Assembly (NCBI RefSeq): GCF_964204645.1
Contig: NC_134030.1
Location: 10,478,278-10,538,277, forward strand
Direction: 5' to 3'
Source: Tubulanus polymorphus
Lineage: Eukaryota; Nemertea; Palaeonemertea; Tubulaniformes; Tubulanidae
Length of the DNA stretch: 60,000 bases
Shown here one piece after another: positions 48,146 through 60,000 of the stretch. Position 1 is the stretch's first letter, and each line of letters begins with the position of its first letter. The notes under the pieces are model-generated. The model was given only the letters and a program-made list of their open reading frames with translations. It was not told where the DNA came from and searched no databases. Made by a program: the position numbers and the translations under genes.

Positions 48146-50545
48146 AATTAACAGCATTTTTTGTTAAAATCGAACTACATAATAATGGAACACAATGCCT
48201 GCCCTTTTAGCGTGTACCAAATCCCATCAACTCAATCTTACCAAAGAGAGAGATGAAAAGTTACCCGTTCCTTTTCAAAACGGATTATGTCCCTATGATA
48301 TATAGCTAGCTATGGAAATATATTCGTGCTACTCAGATCTCGAGAAAGTTCTCGATACATGCATTTGTCATCGCGGTGACGATGGGGAGTGATGGCCTTG
48401 ATCTATCTTTGATGATCGCGACGCATCGTGATCGCGGTCTCCGCTGATCAAAGACAGGTAAATATTCTAGGTGTCTTGTCTTCGAAGACGAATACCGTGA
48501 CTGTATCCTAATGAGCTCTGTCAACTCCCCGAACACTAGTCATCTTTAACTATCGAGCTTTTTCTTCATTTACGATATATTCGCTGGCCACTTCCGTGGG
48601 TATTTTCGACTGATATCGGCGTTAGTTGAATAAACGAGAGAAATCCCAAAATAATTAAGCCAAAGATGAAAAGTGCTTGAATAGCAGTGTATGTATCAAA
48701 TATGTAAGCTTATTCACATCTACTATCGAACTTGGCTGATAAAATGGGGGATTTCTCACGTTTATTCGCTTGCCATTTACGTAGGGATTTTTCTACAGAG
48801 GATGCGCAGCCATTTTTTTTCAAACAGTACATAATAGGCGAAGCACGTATTAAGACGTCTGTCACAATATATATGGTTAAGTGTGATATGCTTCGATTTT
48901 ACCAATACATGTATGAGATATTGGTGAAAATGATGACATTTGAATTCAAAAACTAACGAAATTTCTCACCCCGTAAGGAGTCTTCGACAAAATTCAATTT
49001 ACATCGCAAGAACTATATCCCGCTCCTGAAACTCAATTATTCACTTCATTTCAAAATACGACGCGTTATATCGATGTGAAAATATCCAGTTATCGCGCAA
49101 TTCGTGATTTACTAGCTTAATTTGTTTTTACCCCGTACGGTTTTTTTCTAACACAGAGCGTGATATTCGGCGTCAGCTAAATCAGTAGGTGCGCGATAAA
49201 CGTCACAACCACGACGGCTACTGGAAACGGCATGGCGTCCATCGAAATGCGTTGAATTTATGGGAAACCGCGTGTAATCTATATCACATGCGTTATATCA
49301 AAAATACATAAAGACATACATAATACATACATCCTCTTTATGTATTTTTGGTTATATCCCAATACCAGTTTGTTGTACATATAGATCTAGATCTAGATTA
49401 TTAAATGAATTGGTTGAAGGATTTTGGAGGACGCTTCACAGTCATTTTGGTGGGTAGATTCATGTATTTAGCATAGTTTGTGAATAATTACAATGATGTA
49501 TATGTTAGATTTAGTAAAAGAAAATCATGAGAAAATGAAATACATGACATCATCAGCCATTTTTGGAGATGTCTCCCTCCATGAGGAAGTAAGTGAACTA
49601 TAGCTGGCAATTCAGTAAGGATGTTCATGACCTATTCTTATTACTGTAACGCTTATGTTTATGTCTCCCCCTCAACCAACCCGCCGATGACGGGTATCCT
49701 GCTAGTTGTAAATATATCTTTGAGAATGACTAAGAAGGTAGTCCGATAGTCCGAAAACGCGGAAATCCAGCATTTTAGATGACCAAGAAGGTCGAGGTGG
49801 CCGCCATTTTTTGGGTTATGCTATCAGGTGATGAAGCACGTCTCGTTGTGTTTATTCTGCACCCGGTTAACACTAGGTCCCTCTAAAAATATTTTTATAA
49901 AGGACACAGTAAAAGAATTTGCCTTTTAGGATCAAAGAGGAAAAATTCGATTCGATTCGAATTCAAATGAAGGGAGAAACGAAGTAAATCGACTTATGCA
50001 AATCACGCGAACAAAAAAGGAGACGGGAATATCAAACAAATTTTCATCATCGATTGGAAGAATTTCGATGACGGAAACGGCAAGTGATTGCGAAAGGTCC
50101 ATTTGCTTTCGCTCTTGTTTGCCAATATTACCATTATATTCGTATTAATGTTATATGTAGAGTGTCTGGTTTCCGCGAGAATGTGTGAAACTAGCCGATG
50201 CGATATATCGATTCAATTAGCAACTGTTTATAGTCGACTTATAATCGACTTATCAACACATGTGTAAATCGGATTCCAAGCATGAGAATATCAATATTCA
50301 TATGAATACCTAAGGAAAAAAATGAAATGATTTCCTGTATCGCATTTTGTGCATTGCAGAGGAAGTACATATATCTGAACGACGAAACTAACAAATCATC
50401 ATTCAATGGGAAGCCGCAGTTCCACAAGTTATTACGCCAGGTGGCGTGACGAACACTCACATTATTCGTTGATAAAATTAGTTTATTATCACCCCAAACT
50501 TCAAATTGCGAGCCCTTTTTCCGTCTTGGAACGTTTATGGTTTTT
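48146..50545. other. no feature recognised
   Basis: About 2.4 kb of unassigned sequence; AGATCTAGATCTAGAT near 49383 is a short simple repeat. No exon or repeat partner found. Confidence 0.55.
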
Positions 50546-50882
50546 ATCCTTCCCCAGGAGGGATTCGAACCTGATGGCATCGGGACTCGCAACGGTACAA
50601 ACCCCTGTCCTAGTGGGCAGCTACATGCACGGCTTAGATGATGTCATTATTAGCCAATCAGAAGTCCTGTTCTATTTTAGCCCGGGTTTTTCGATTTATA
50701 GTTCTTTCGAGAAAAATATCTCCCTGAACGATTATACAACAAGCAATCTGATATGTGCCGCAAGTTTTCGTGCTGTAAACCTGGGCATGCAGCTGCGCAC
50801 CCGGTCCACAGTTTTTGCAGGGGTTCGTGTCGTGGCTGAGTGCAGCGATGCTATCAGGTTCGAATCCCTGCCGGGGAGGATG
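50546..50882. mobile_element. family B palindromic element with tRNA-like ends, copy 3
   Basis: Most compact copy, 337 bp: ATCCTTCCCCAGGAGGGATT, CGAACCTGATGGCATC at the left; GTCGTGGCTGAGTGCAGCGA, CTATCAGGTTCGAATCCC and GGGGAGGAT at the right. Interior CCAATCAGAAGTCCTGTTC and GCCGCAAGTTTTCGTGC match copy 1. The 162-aa open frame here is element sequence. Confidence 0.78.
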
Positions 50883-51329
50883 GTTTTACTGTAGTTTTCA
50901 GAAATAGCATACGAGCCGGCATCTCACTTGCAAAAGATGAACTTAGGTGATTAACGGTAACTTTTTCTTAAAAGTCATTTGAAAAGCTTATCAGGCGCCT
51001 CAGATCTAGTGTTGTCTGATCAACTTGGTATCGTGAATCGTGACGTCGAGTCGAAACCGGAAAATGAGTCTGGTCGATAAATCACTGAGATTGAGCCATA
51101 ACGATCACGTGCTTTCGGGAATCCTATTGACGTCACCACGACGAAAATATTACTCGTTTGTCTTGTTGAAGATATCGTGTGTATTTTGTGTCAATTTGAT
51201 TGTCGACTGAGATTCGTCTACGACCTAGTTTTTGTGAGGATGGGCTATCTGTTTGGGCATTGCAGGAGAGCATTTTTCCGGAAGGTTTTGCTGACATTAA
51301 AGAATTACAGTATGGTAAGATTTTTTGAA

Positions 51330-51725
51330 TGAACCGCAACCAAATTTCCCAATTATGTACTTCCATTCGAACCAAACAGTTCTCTATTTTGACCGCCGAT
51401 ACTTGTACTTCGATTTCCGATTTCAAAATTAAACCCCCTGTTTTGCTCCTAGAAGGTGTGGTGGGTTTGTAAGGGACACCAAATAAAAAAAAAACAAATG
51501 AAACCTACCAATTAGATAAATAACAGGGTCAATCCCTATTTCAATATCTAAATATTGTCATAGTATCCGTCAACTATATCTGTACTTCGATTTCCGATTT
51601 CAAATTCAAACCCGCCGTTACCAGCAGGTGTGTTGGGTTTGGACGGGACACCAAATAAGAAAAAAAAGACAAATGAAATCTACTTATTCAATGAAAAACA
51701 GGAACAATTTTAAGATCTAAATATT
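51330..51725 (+). repeat. family D repeat, tandem pair
   Basis: Two copies in direct orientation: about 51395-51545 (TACTTCGATTTCCGATTTCA, AGGTGTGGTGGG, AGGGTCAATCCCTATTTCA) and about 51585-51725 (TACTTCGATTTCCGATTTCA, CCAGCAGGTGTGTTGGG). They are spaced about 190 bp apart and show the family's likely unit length. Confidence 0.75.
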
Positions 51726-53762
51726 TGAATAGTCCTAAAGCAAAGTTCTGCTACCAATAGAAAAGTGTGGCCGCGTTCCGTTAGCGTCACAGTACATTCC
51801 CTTGCCTGGACAGATGATAGGACAGAGAATTTTGCTACGGACGTGAAACGAATTTCCTCTTCGCCCAGCTTGCCATTTGATATTGTCTCAACTGACTTCA
51901 GACAAGACGACGCTAATGGAAGATTGCAATTAGTACTGATTCCTTGTCATAAATTCGATAGTCGCGTGCCTGTCGCGCTGTCTGTCAGTCACGAGTGGCA
52001 ATCACTGGTGCTATTTGACAGTGATCAACACAGTTTTATCGGCTTTGCCCAACAGGAATAGAATTAATTCGCTAAAAATAGACGTTGATTCGGTCTATTC
52101 GGTCTCCGGTGGGCGGACACTGTAATTTGGTAGCATTCTCACCGCGGTAATGTCACAAATGCGAGTCAGCCACAAATTCCCACTCTGCACGAACGCGGGT
52201 CTACCTTTCACGGCGGAAACGCATAATCGTCGCTGTAATTCGAGATCGGCGTCAATAACGGCTTTTTACCAATGATACCGAAAGTCCGGTGTAAACGAAA
52301 TTATCGGCATCGAACACAGACTGAAAATATTGGACACCTGTATTTCATTAGAGGCAATCAGTATACCTTTAATGTTCGGCGGGTTTAAGGTCTCGATCAA
52401 GGTCATACCCGGTTACTGAATAAACGCTTCTCTTCCCAAGTAGTATAATCTTCATACAGCTATTTCATTAGATGATCTCGTAACGAGATGTTGGCTTCCA
52501 TAGACAAGGGCTGACGTAAGTCAATAAGCTAATAAACTCAGAGTAAGAAGAACAAACTAAGAGATAGTTTGACGTTTCCACTCAATTCTATTAGCTATTA
52601 TCATATTTAACTTTCCATTTCAAGTCTATGGGCCATTATTAACATTTTTGTAATGGCTCATAGAATTGAGTTTAAACATGAAGCTACATCGTACATCATA
52701 TCATTATTTACCATCAGAGCAGCCGATAGGCCAACACACAAACAGCCTTTTAGTTTTGATATTTATGAAGAAGGTACTTAATGCACCTTTTCTTAATTTG
52801 TTAGTTTTTTCTGTTTAATCTCTCGGTTTTTACTTCAAACTGTGGGTTTATCAACCTCTTCTATAGATTATCGAGCCGGACTTCGCTGAAGTAAAGTTAC
52901 GCCACAAATGAATTGATTAATTCATGACGTCAAGCCCGAATGACTTTCTTTTACTGACTGTTTGACACAATTTCAAAATCTATTTCGACGTTGATACGAC
53001 GGGGTTAATTGCGCAAACATTATGACGTCACAGTATTGTGCGTAGCGCAGTTGTCGTCTGTTTACATCGCGTTGGAATCTATATTGAACAAACACTTAGC
53101 AGTTAGTTTTCTAAATTATTAACGATTATGCCTCTGAAAATTACGCCCGCTTGAACACCGAACTCCGTTCATATTCGCAATTACAAATCTCGCGAGAAGT
53201 GCAGAAAATGCGCCTATTTTCATAATTCGGCTAGTTGTTTACGACTGCAGATTCCCACGCCGCGACTTGTTTATAGCTGGTAGTTCGCTTGGCTCGCAGC
53301 CTTAAAGCTCAGCGTGGCAGTATGGCGTCACTAAAAGGTTGAAACTGTCAACTGAGAATTAATAAGTATACGGATAAGACGGATAAACTGGCGAGAGGCT
53401 GTCACGCGACCAGCGTATACACCCGGCATTGCGTGCAGTATGTGGATAAGTAGAGGCGGCAGTATTAGGATTGGCCTCTATTAGAAATTCTATCCGTGAG
53501 GGCAACTTCGAGGTAATCGTGTATCATTTCGCTGTGACGTCTGAATGGCACAGGCAGACCATCTGCTTATCCAATTTATCATCTACTTATTAAGCGAGTA
53601 AGTGACCGGAATGGAGTTCGATAATCGGAAACACGGTGTAGTTTCGTTTGGTCACGGTTACTTCGTGGAAGCGACGTGACGTAGGTGAATTTCTGTCGGC
53701 GTTTAGACACAAACGCCAAAATCGACCAGCGGTAATGAAATCGAAGAGATAAAACTAAAAAT
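51726..53762. other. unassigned sequence
   Basis: The 98-codon + strand frame at 51765-52061 lacks splice sites or domains and is not accepted. 52545-52680 holds a weak inverted repeat (ACTCAATTCTATTAG against CATAGAATTGAGT) after TTGACGTTTCC, similar in style to the Penelope-like hairpins. Confidence 0.5.
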
Positions 53763-53813
53763 CTAGAGGGTAGCACGTGCCCCATGTGCTACCCTGTGGA
53801 TCCGCGCCTGAGT
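53763..53813 (+). mobile_element. MITE family F, solo end
   Basis: AGAGGGTAGCACGTGCCCC and GGATCCGCGCCTG match the 3' end of 34877-35168; the rest of the element is absent. Confidence 0.65.
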
Positions 53814-56800
53814 AATCAGTTTGGGCAATCAAAATAAACACACCTTTTAGTGTTGTATATATACCAATTGAACTCGATGATGAACATCACAACAAACCAG
53901 AACAAAGGTTCACATGAATACCATTTAAGCAGCGATTTTATAAATAACCAGTTTTGCGCCTCAATCCCTTAATCAGTCGCTTCCTACGTATCCTGACTGA
54001 TGTAACGGATATAACGACTGATAAAGTTCATATACATGACGTCATCATTTGTACCTACTACTCCGTCATCGTCAGCTTTTATGTGCACTTACTGACCCAG
54101 ATGCAGTACAAGAATAGCAATCCATGCCATCGCCGCGCAACAACACCTATCAGTCGTTTATCGCGGCCAAATATCATTCTATGTGTAGGCTCGTTAATCA
54201 CGCGCTGATACGATGGCCGCCCGACTAGGAGTTTACGTCACTACCGGAGCGACGCATCGATTGTGTAGTGACGTCACACGCGAAGAAGAGCATAAAGCCG
54301 GCACTGTCGGTGTATCGTCTTGTAATAACCGCGCGTCGGAAGTAATACGCCGGGTCGCGCATTTTCATTAATTTCGCGGCACGCAACGCGAAAAACATCA
54401 TTATCTTTAAGAAAAGGTTGCTTTTGCTCGAATGAATACACGAAGCAACGAACGACGACGACGACAACAGAGAATCGTCATGAGAACGAGTCGTATTTCA
54501 TTTAATATAAGGCCTATCGTTATTTGGCTTATCTCGATTGACATTTAATCGGGTTTTTTTTTCGGCACGCTATGTTAAGTCGCTGATGGTGAACACTACT
54601 TTCGTTGATAACAGACATTCAGTCATCCAGTAAAAGTGTGTTCGTCGCTACGAACACGGCAAGTCTATTGGTTCTTTATAGGTTTTGTATTGGTTTTTGT
54701 ACTTACCAATATTGAATATATGATAATTTGCTTTTGAACCGATGTTCAAATAGGAAATGAAAAATAAAACGATGTCTGATGATGAAGCCCGGTTCACGTA
54801 GATATATATTATACAAACATTCGCAAAAGAATGAAGCCGTCATTTTTCCTCGGTAAGATTTCATGCCCGCAGTTTGATTCATGAAAATATCCAAACATTG
54901 CGACAGAAACATAACTACTTTCAGTAACAGCTTTCTGCGCCTAATTTCAATATAATGGCAAAATCTCAACCAACAAATTTAACTCTCAACTACGAACGAT
55001 TCACTGAAAACTAGATTTAAAAAGTTGACCATAGAAAACTATCAATCATAAAACATGTTTATACCTATTGATTATAAAACTGTTGGTTATTTGAAATGAT
55101 GAATTGTTAGATTCAATAGTTAGATTAATTCATATCTAAAAGGTCAGTTTCGTAAATTTGAAAGAAATTTTCAGCGAATGGAATTTCGATATTTTTGATT
55201 TTCGATGGAACTATATCGTTGATTCTCGATAATTTCGTCTGCATTAATGTCGCTCGCGGGTGAGTTAGAATATCCCCGTTCTAAATCCGCGCAGCTGTCT
55301 GGAATCTTAGTCGAATCGAACGACAGAACAGTAACTATTGCCAGCGCAGCAGTTCGGATTCTCTCGAAGAGTCATCGAACGTACAGCGTTCTTACCCGAA
55401 TGAAATAGACCGCTTCGGCTGCGATCAATTTCGTCTTAATCATGTTTCGCGTTAATATGGTCATGATTTTTAAAATGGTCGTGAATGACCAATATCCTTA
55501 GAGGTGATGGCACGGAGGGTACACGTTGTCCGCCATCTCTGGTTACATCATAATATCATAATTACATAGTTACATATGATATTTATATTTCAAAGTACGC
55601 ATCATGCCCATCCATTATGACTAAAATGGAGGCCTTCCCTTAAAATTGAACGTAGTCTCTAACTATTACATAGGTCCAAACCAACTGGGCATAGTAAGCT
55701 ATTACCAAACATTTTCTGGTAGCTCTTATTACTATTTTCATAGCAGAGTTTTACGGGTCTTCCCTCCTTAGAAACTGACGCAATTAAACTGATTTTGAAG
55801 TTAAAGGCAATACAGAGGAAAATTATTTTCCATGAAGCATTCATAATCAATAAAAATTGTCCCCACCGAAAGGGTTTTAAGGCGGGCGTATTGGGCTAGC
55901 TGCGAATGCGCGTGATCGGTGGCAATATTGGTTACAATTAAGGGTGACAGTCGCAACGAGTCACTGGGCAATGATAAGGTGGAACTACACCTGCCTTGAT
56001 CACATCGATAACAATGTACGGCATCCTTTTCTTAGAAAAATGTACGGCTTCCTTTTCTAAGAAATTCTTCAGAAAGATAGACGTCTTTTACATTCTTTGC
56101 TAACGCCTGTTGCAATATTCGTCTTCGCTCTTTTGAAGCGCGTATTCAACGTTTTTCTGAATGTAAATTGGCCAATTTCAGTCGCGGCCGACGACGACGC
56201 GTCGACGCGGAATATGCAACCAATCAGACGAATATTAGCGCGATTAACTGCGAGCCTTCGCTGTTCGGATTAACTGATCAACTCGCATATGTAATAAAAT
56301 AGCCATTTACAGCCGTTTACAGCGACGCATCGCTGTTTTATATCATCGAACACAACAAGCTTCCTTCTCGTCGATCGGCGAAGTCGATGAAATTTCCGCA
56401 GATTTCCTTTCACGACGACGAGCGCCTTTATTGGACGGTTATCGCTTCGAAACGTCACTCGGTGGCACCAATTCTCTGTTCGCACTGGAGCGCCGTAAAT
56501 TCGCTCGTATAGTTAAAAGTACACGATACACACACCGCAGCTTCTTTCTTACGGCGCACCGGTTTGAATATCTACTGTTATCTTAATACTGATACAGCGA
56601 AAAATTCCATCAATTATAATCAGCAGTTCAATACTAGGTAACTAAATATGGTTTTACCAATGGCAATAGCTGGCTAAGGGAGCAAAACCTCTCGCTCCCT
56701 TTTCTCCCTCTCTCATTAAGAACCTCGAATAAAGTGGACTTTTACTCGTTACCTTTGATTTATTTGAATACATCTGTGAGCTTGGAATCCCACAATCAAT

Positions 56801-57599
56801 ACAGGATGAAATCTCATCAATGTATAGTACCTAGACTAATATTAACCTTTTTTCCATTCGAAGGTTAACGAACACTTCTTAAGAACGTTTCGACTTCCCG
56901 TGTCAAATAATAGGTAATAGACGTATCACAAGGCTTGATATGATCTAAAAATTGATCCTTGATCGTGTGAAAATAACGATGATTCGAACTCAATTAGTCG
57001 TTCATACCGCAATTTACGTGGATTTCGCCTGCATCGTCACTTTCGCCATTCCCTTTAGGAGGATTGAGGCCGAAGATGCAGATGCAGATTGAAGAAATAT
57101 ATTTCTGTATGTCAACCAGTTTTGATCTGGAATATTTGCATTTCCGTCATTTCTGTAAATAAATGACCTTTTATCAATCAATCACACAATATCTTCTTAA
57201 TTTTGCTGCAAACCTAGTTCGGTGTTTTATTCTCACGGAGCAAGGGGTATCATAAATACATTCTGTATGTCGACCAGTACAATATCCTCTTCTATGAATA
57301 GATTGTTGTATTAACATAAAAACTATGCTTATCTGTTCGTTGTAGTTGGTTGATACAATCATCGGGGTTACAGCGACAATCATAATATGATTTCCGCGGT
57401 CCTGATGATTGTCACGCTCGGATGTGTAAACAGTAATATAGATAAGCGTGTTAAACTATAATAATCTTTCGGACGATTTACAAGTGGAAAACGACCAAAA
57501 CAATGAAAATGGATACAATGATCTTCAACCTCGTAGTATAGTTATTTCCAAAATCTCGATGTATTGAAATAGGCAGCCGACTAAGTTAACTCCAATCAG
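53814..57599. other. no feature recognised
   Basis: About 3.8 kb. Short ORFs on the minus strand lack signatures. 57100-57185 has TTTCTGTAAATAAATGACC and ATCAATCAATCA, possibly another LINE 3' end. No exon supported. Confidence 0.5.
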
Positions 57600-57870
57600 T
57601 CGCTTGCCGGTACAGGCTGGTCTGAAGATTATGTGAATGAACCGGAACCGAAATTTACAATTATGTAATTCGATTTGAAAAATTCTGTAAATTCGACCGT
57701 TGCTTACACGACTATATTGGTACTTCGATTTCAAAATCAAACCCCCCGTTTCAATCACGGCAAGTGTGGTGGGTTTGCAAGGGACACCAAATCAAAATCA
57801 GAACAAATCAAGCAAAACCTAATAACAATTGAATGAATAACAGGGTCAATCCCTATTTGTAGATAAGAGA
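57600..57870 (+). repeat. family D repeat, longest copy
   Basis: ATGTGAATGAACCGGAACCG, TGGTACTTCGATTTCAAAAT, AAGTGTGGTGGGTTTGCAAG, GGGACACCAAATCAAAATCA, ACAGGGTCAATCCCTATTTG. The upstream part (57630-57700) is shared with 51325-51390, so the full unit is about 240-270 bp. Confidence 0.8.
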
Positions 57871-59156
57871 ATAAGTGTAAAGTATTTTGTACTCTGATAA
57901 TCATCTGATAAATCAAATCAATCACTTGTTTTTCTTGACAGAATACATGCATACATCGTGTATTGCATAATACGTCATACTCATAAGGTTCAGTTCACGT
58001 TCCCTATCGCTTCATCTGATGTCATCGCAGACGTCATCGCAGTAGTTAAGATCGATTTTATGATATTCAATCAGATCAGGCAGTCCGTTGTCGGGTGACG
58101 ATGATCAACAAATAAGCACTGCGCGACATACATGTTTGTATCCCAAATACGAAGCGTGTGGCTGAACTAATTTTGTCCTTCAAACCTTTTTGGGACTTTG
58201 AGCGGAATTGTTATGGAGCTATATTTGTAATGATCGCTCGAATGTGCTTCGTGATGATCAACAGTGGCATTGCATGCATGTGTATATATAGATATAAATA
58301 TGCAGCTGTTGATTCATCACGAACACTATACGCCGATTGAAACTCCCTTGTTTTTCCCGCTGATATCGAATATATTCGCAGGTGATCATCTTCAAAAAAG
58401 AATAAAAGAACAACACAGACAGACCAAGTCTCTCCGAGTCAAAATTAAGGCGTTATTCACAACAAGTCTCAGCTCTAAAGTTCGACCGCGGTCCATAACG
58501 GACACGACCTTTCGCATCAAGGTAAATTGGCAAGATCGCAGAAACGCTCCATCACCGTCAAGTCGCGCTCTGGATGATAAAGGTGATATTTGGCAGTCGA
58601 GACGACACAGAGTTCTACCAATTTCCGACCGTCTGGAGATGTATGTTTACGGAACGTGTACGCGTGATTTCCAGGTCTCTTGCATTGATATTTGTTTACC
58701 GTCATTGCTCCTACAGAATAAACCGTCACAGGTTTCTAGAAATGAAAGACATCTCCATGGTAAACGCAGTCAATATAGGCACTCATTTCGTGAACGGACT
58801 TCAATTCTCGCTTTCGGATTTAATGTCGCTCACTGTCGTGGTTGAGATGATGACGTCATCGCGATGGTATATCAATATGGGCCGAATTGTGAAAATTGGA
58901 AGGCCCGGGTCCAGGAGAAAGGATAAGGCAATTCAAGGCAACCGATTCAAAGGCTGGGTTCCGCGTGGTTCCGCCCTCGGCTTTTTAGATATTTTTGAAG
59001 AAATTCATCCGCAAGGTTGTCATTTCCGAGAGGATGAGCGTCAAAATTACAGGTTTTTTATGATCGCTGACTTGACAAAAAGGCCCATCTCATTGGGAAG
59101 GCTACAGATGTCATGACCCCCGAGACCATCCCTTAATCCGCCCCGATCAAAAGCCC
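57871..59156. other. unassigned region with long open frames
   Basis: Overlapping open frames of 193 and 180 codons on the + strand (58264-59116) and one of 70 codons on the minus strand (58517-58729). None carries a domain I recognise; see findings. Confidence 0.35.
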
Positions 59157-59284
59157 AGAGAGAGAGAGAGGGAGAGGGAGAGGGAGAGGGAGAGGGAGAG
59201 GGAGAGGGAGAGGGAGAGGGAGAGGGAGAGGGAGAGGGAGAGGGAGAGGGAGAGGGAGAGGGAGAGGGAGAGGGAGAGGGAGAA
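59157..59284 (+). repeat. (GGGAGA)n purine-only array
   Basis: After a short (AG)n lead-in, about 19 perfect GGGAGA units. All-purine mirror repeat with regular GGG runs. Confidence 0.98.
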
Positions 59285-60000
59285 AGTTATACATCTTTAT
59301 CTGTTGTAATAGAGGCGTGCTCGGGAACCGTTATACCCGAAGATGGGAACATTGAAATCATATTCATTATCAACTACTTTCATTTAGTGCGCCTATTTTA
59401 GTACGCAGTCATTAGATCCATCGTTATTGGTCTACTTTCATTTAGTGCACATTGTACACAGAATGCATTAGATCCATCGTAATCGGCCTCGAAGATGGGC
59501 AATATATAAATCTGACAACTATAGTCGGCAATAAGCAGTTAGCTCGCAATTTCGATTTCGATCTTATACGCCGAATATGCACCTGCATTGAAATGGATGT
59601 CGTATAAACAGCGTCGAAACAGCTGTTTTGCATATCAGCAGCTGCAGGAAAGTGGATCCTTTCCGATTGATGTGGTGACGGGTTCCCGAAGATGATTATG
59701 CACTTATCCACTACGATCATTCTAGGGGCCTCAGTTCGTAACTGAAAAGCTCCTAATCTTTAGAATGAACTTATACCTCGTAGCATAAGAGAGTTTCCAT
59801 CTGTCTCAGCCTTAAAATCCAGAACGAAAACTTTTCTTTTTATAAACACCTATGGTGATTAATTTTTAACTTGTTCTTTTATAATGTAGTTTTAGAATGT
59901 AAAAAGCAGTGGCCAAGATTTTATCACCGCGCTATATAGAAAAATATATTATCATTATTAATATTATTATAATTAGTATCATTATCATAATTGATAAAAG
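59285..60000. other. no feature recognised
   Basis: Unassigned sequence. A ~60-bp stretch is duplicated in tandem near 59384-59490 (TTTCATTTAGTGC, CATTAGATCCATCGT, ATTGG/ATCGG). Confidence 0.6.

Noticed and set aside
56270-56485. 71-codon minus-strand basic frame
   Set aside because: No homologue recognised, no splice context, composition-driven.

Overview
The window is animal nuclear DNA: AT-rich, repeat-dense and intron-rich, with no bacterial-type operons. It is most likely from a marine invertebrate; that placement is an inference from the gene's divergence and the repeat content, and I cannot name the species. One gene can be read with confidence. On the minus strand, from about 22163 down to 229, lie 14 consecutive exons of a dual-specificity cyclic-nucleotide phosphodiesterase of the PDE11 type. 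Joined by GT/AG splice sites the exons total 1731 nt, exactly 577 codons without a stop. They encode the C-terminal half of GAF-A, all of GAF-B and nearly all of the HD-type catalytic domain. The last C-terminal exon lies off the left edge (exon 14 ends in a donor). The first half of GAF-A and the N-terminus were not found to the right and are probably beyond the window or in exons I failed to see.

Layout: 1-6.9 kb holds the catalytic-domain exons in short introns. 6.7-12.6 kb holds the GAF-B exons. 12.6-18.2 kb is one large intron with a near-identical 1.36-kb inverted duplication, one arm of which splits a (TA)n tract. 18.2-22.2 kb holds the GAF-B start and GAF-A end. From 22.2 to 60 kb no exon can be firmly assigned; this is presumably 5' intron or intergenic DNA made of transposon remnants.

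Repeats recognised by comparing stretches within the window are: a ~420-bp family (6 copies); a palindromic family whose ends carry tRNA-like A/B boxes; two SINE-like or unclassified families with five or more copies each; several MITEs with terminal inverted repeats; a ~908-bp inverted-repeat element with many internal copies of its terminal motif; long hairpins of Penelope-like type; a LINE 3' end with a readable reverse-transcriptase C-terminus; four long (TA)n arrays; an 8-bp-based minisatellite; and a purine-only (GGGAGA)n array. Coordinates of repeats are by eye and approximate; no database search was possible.
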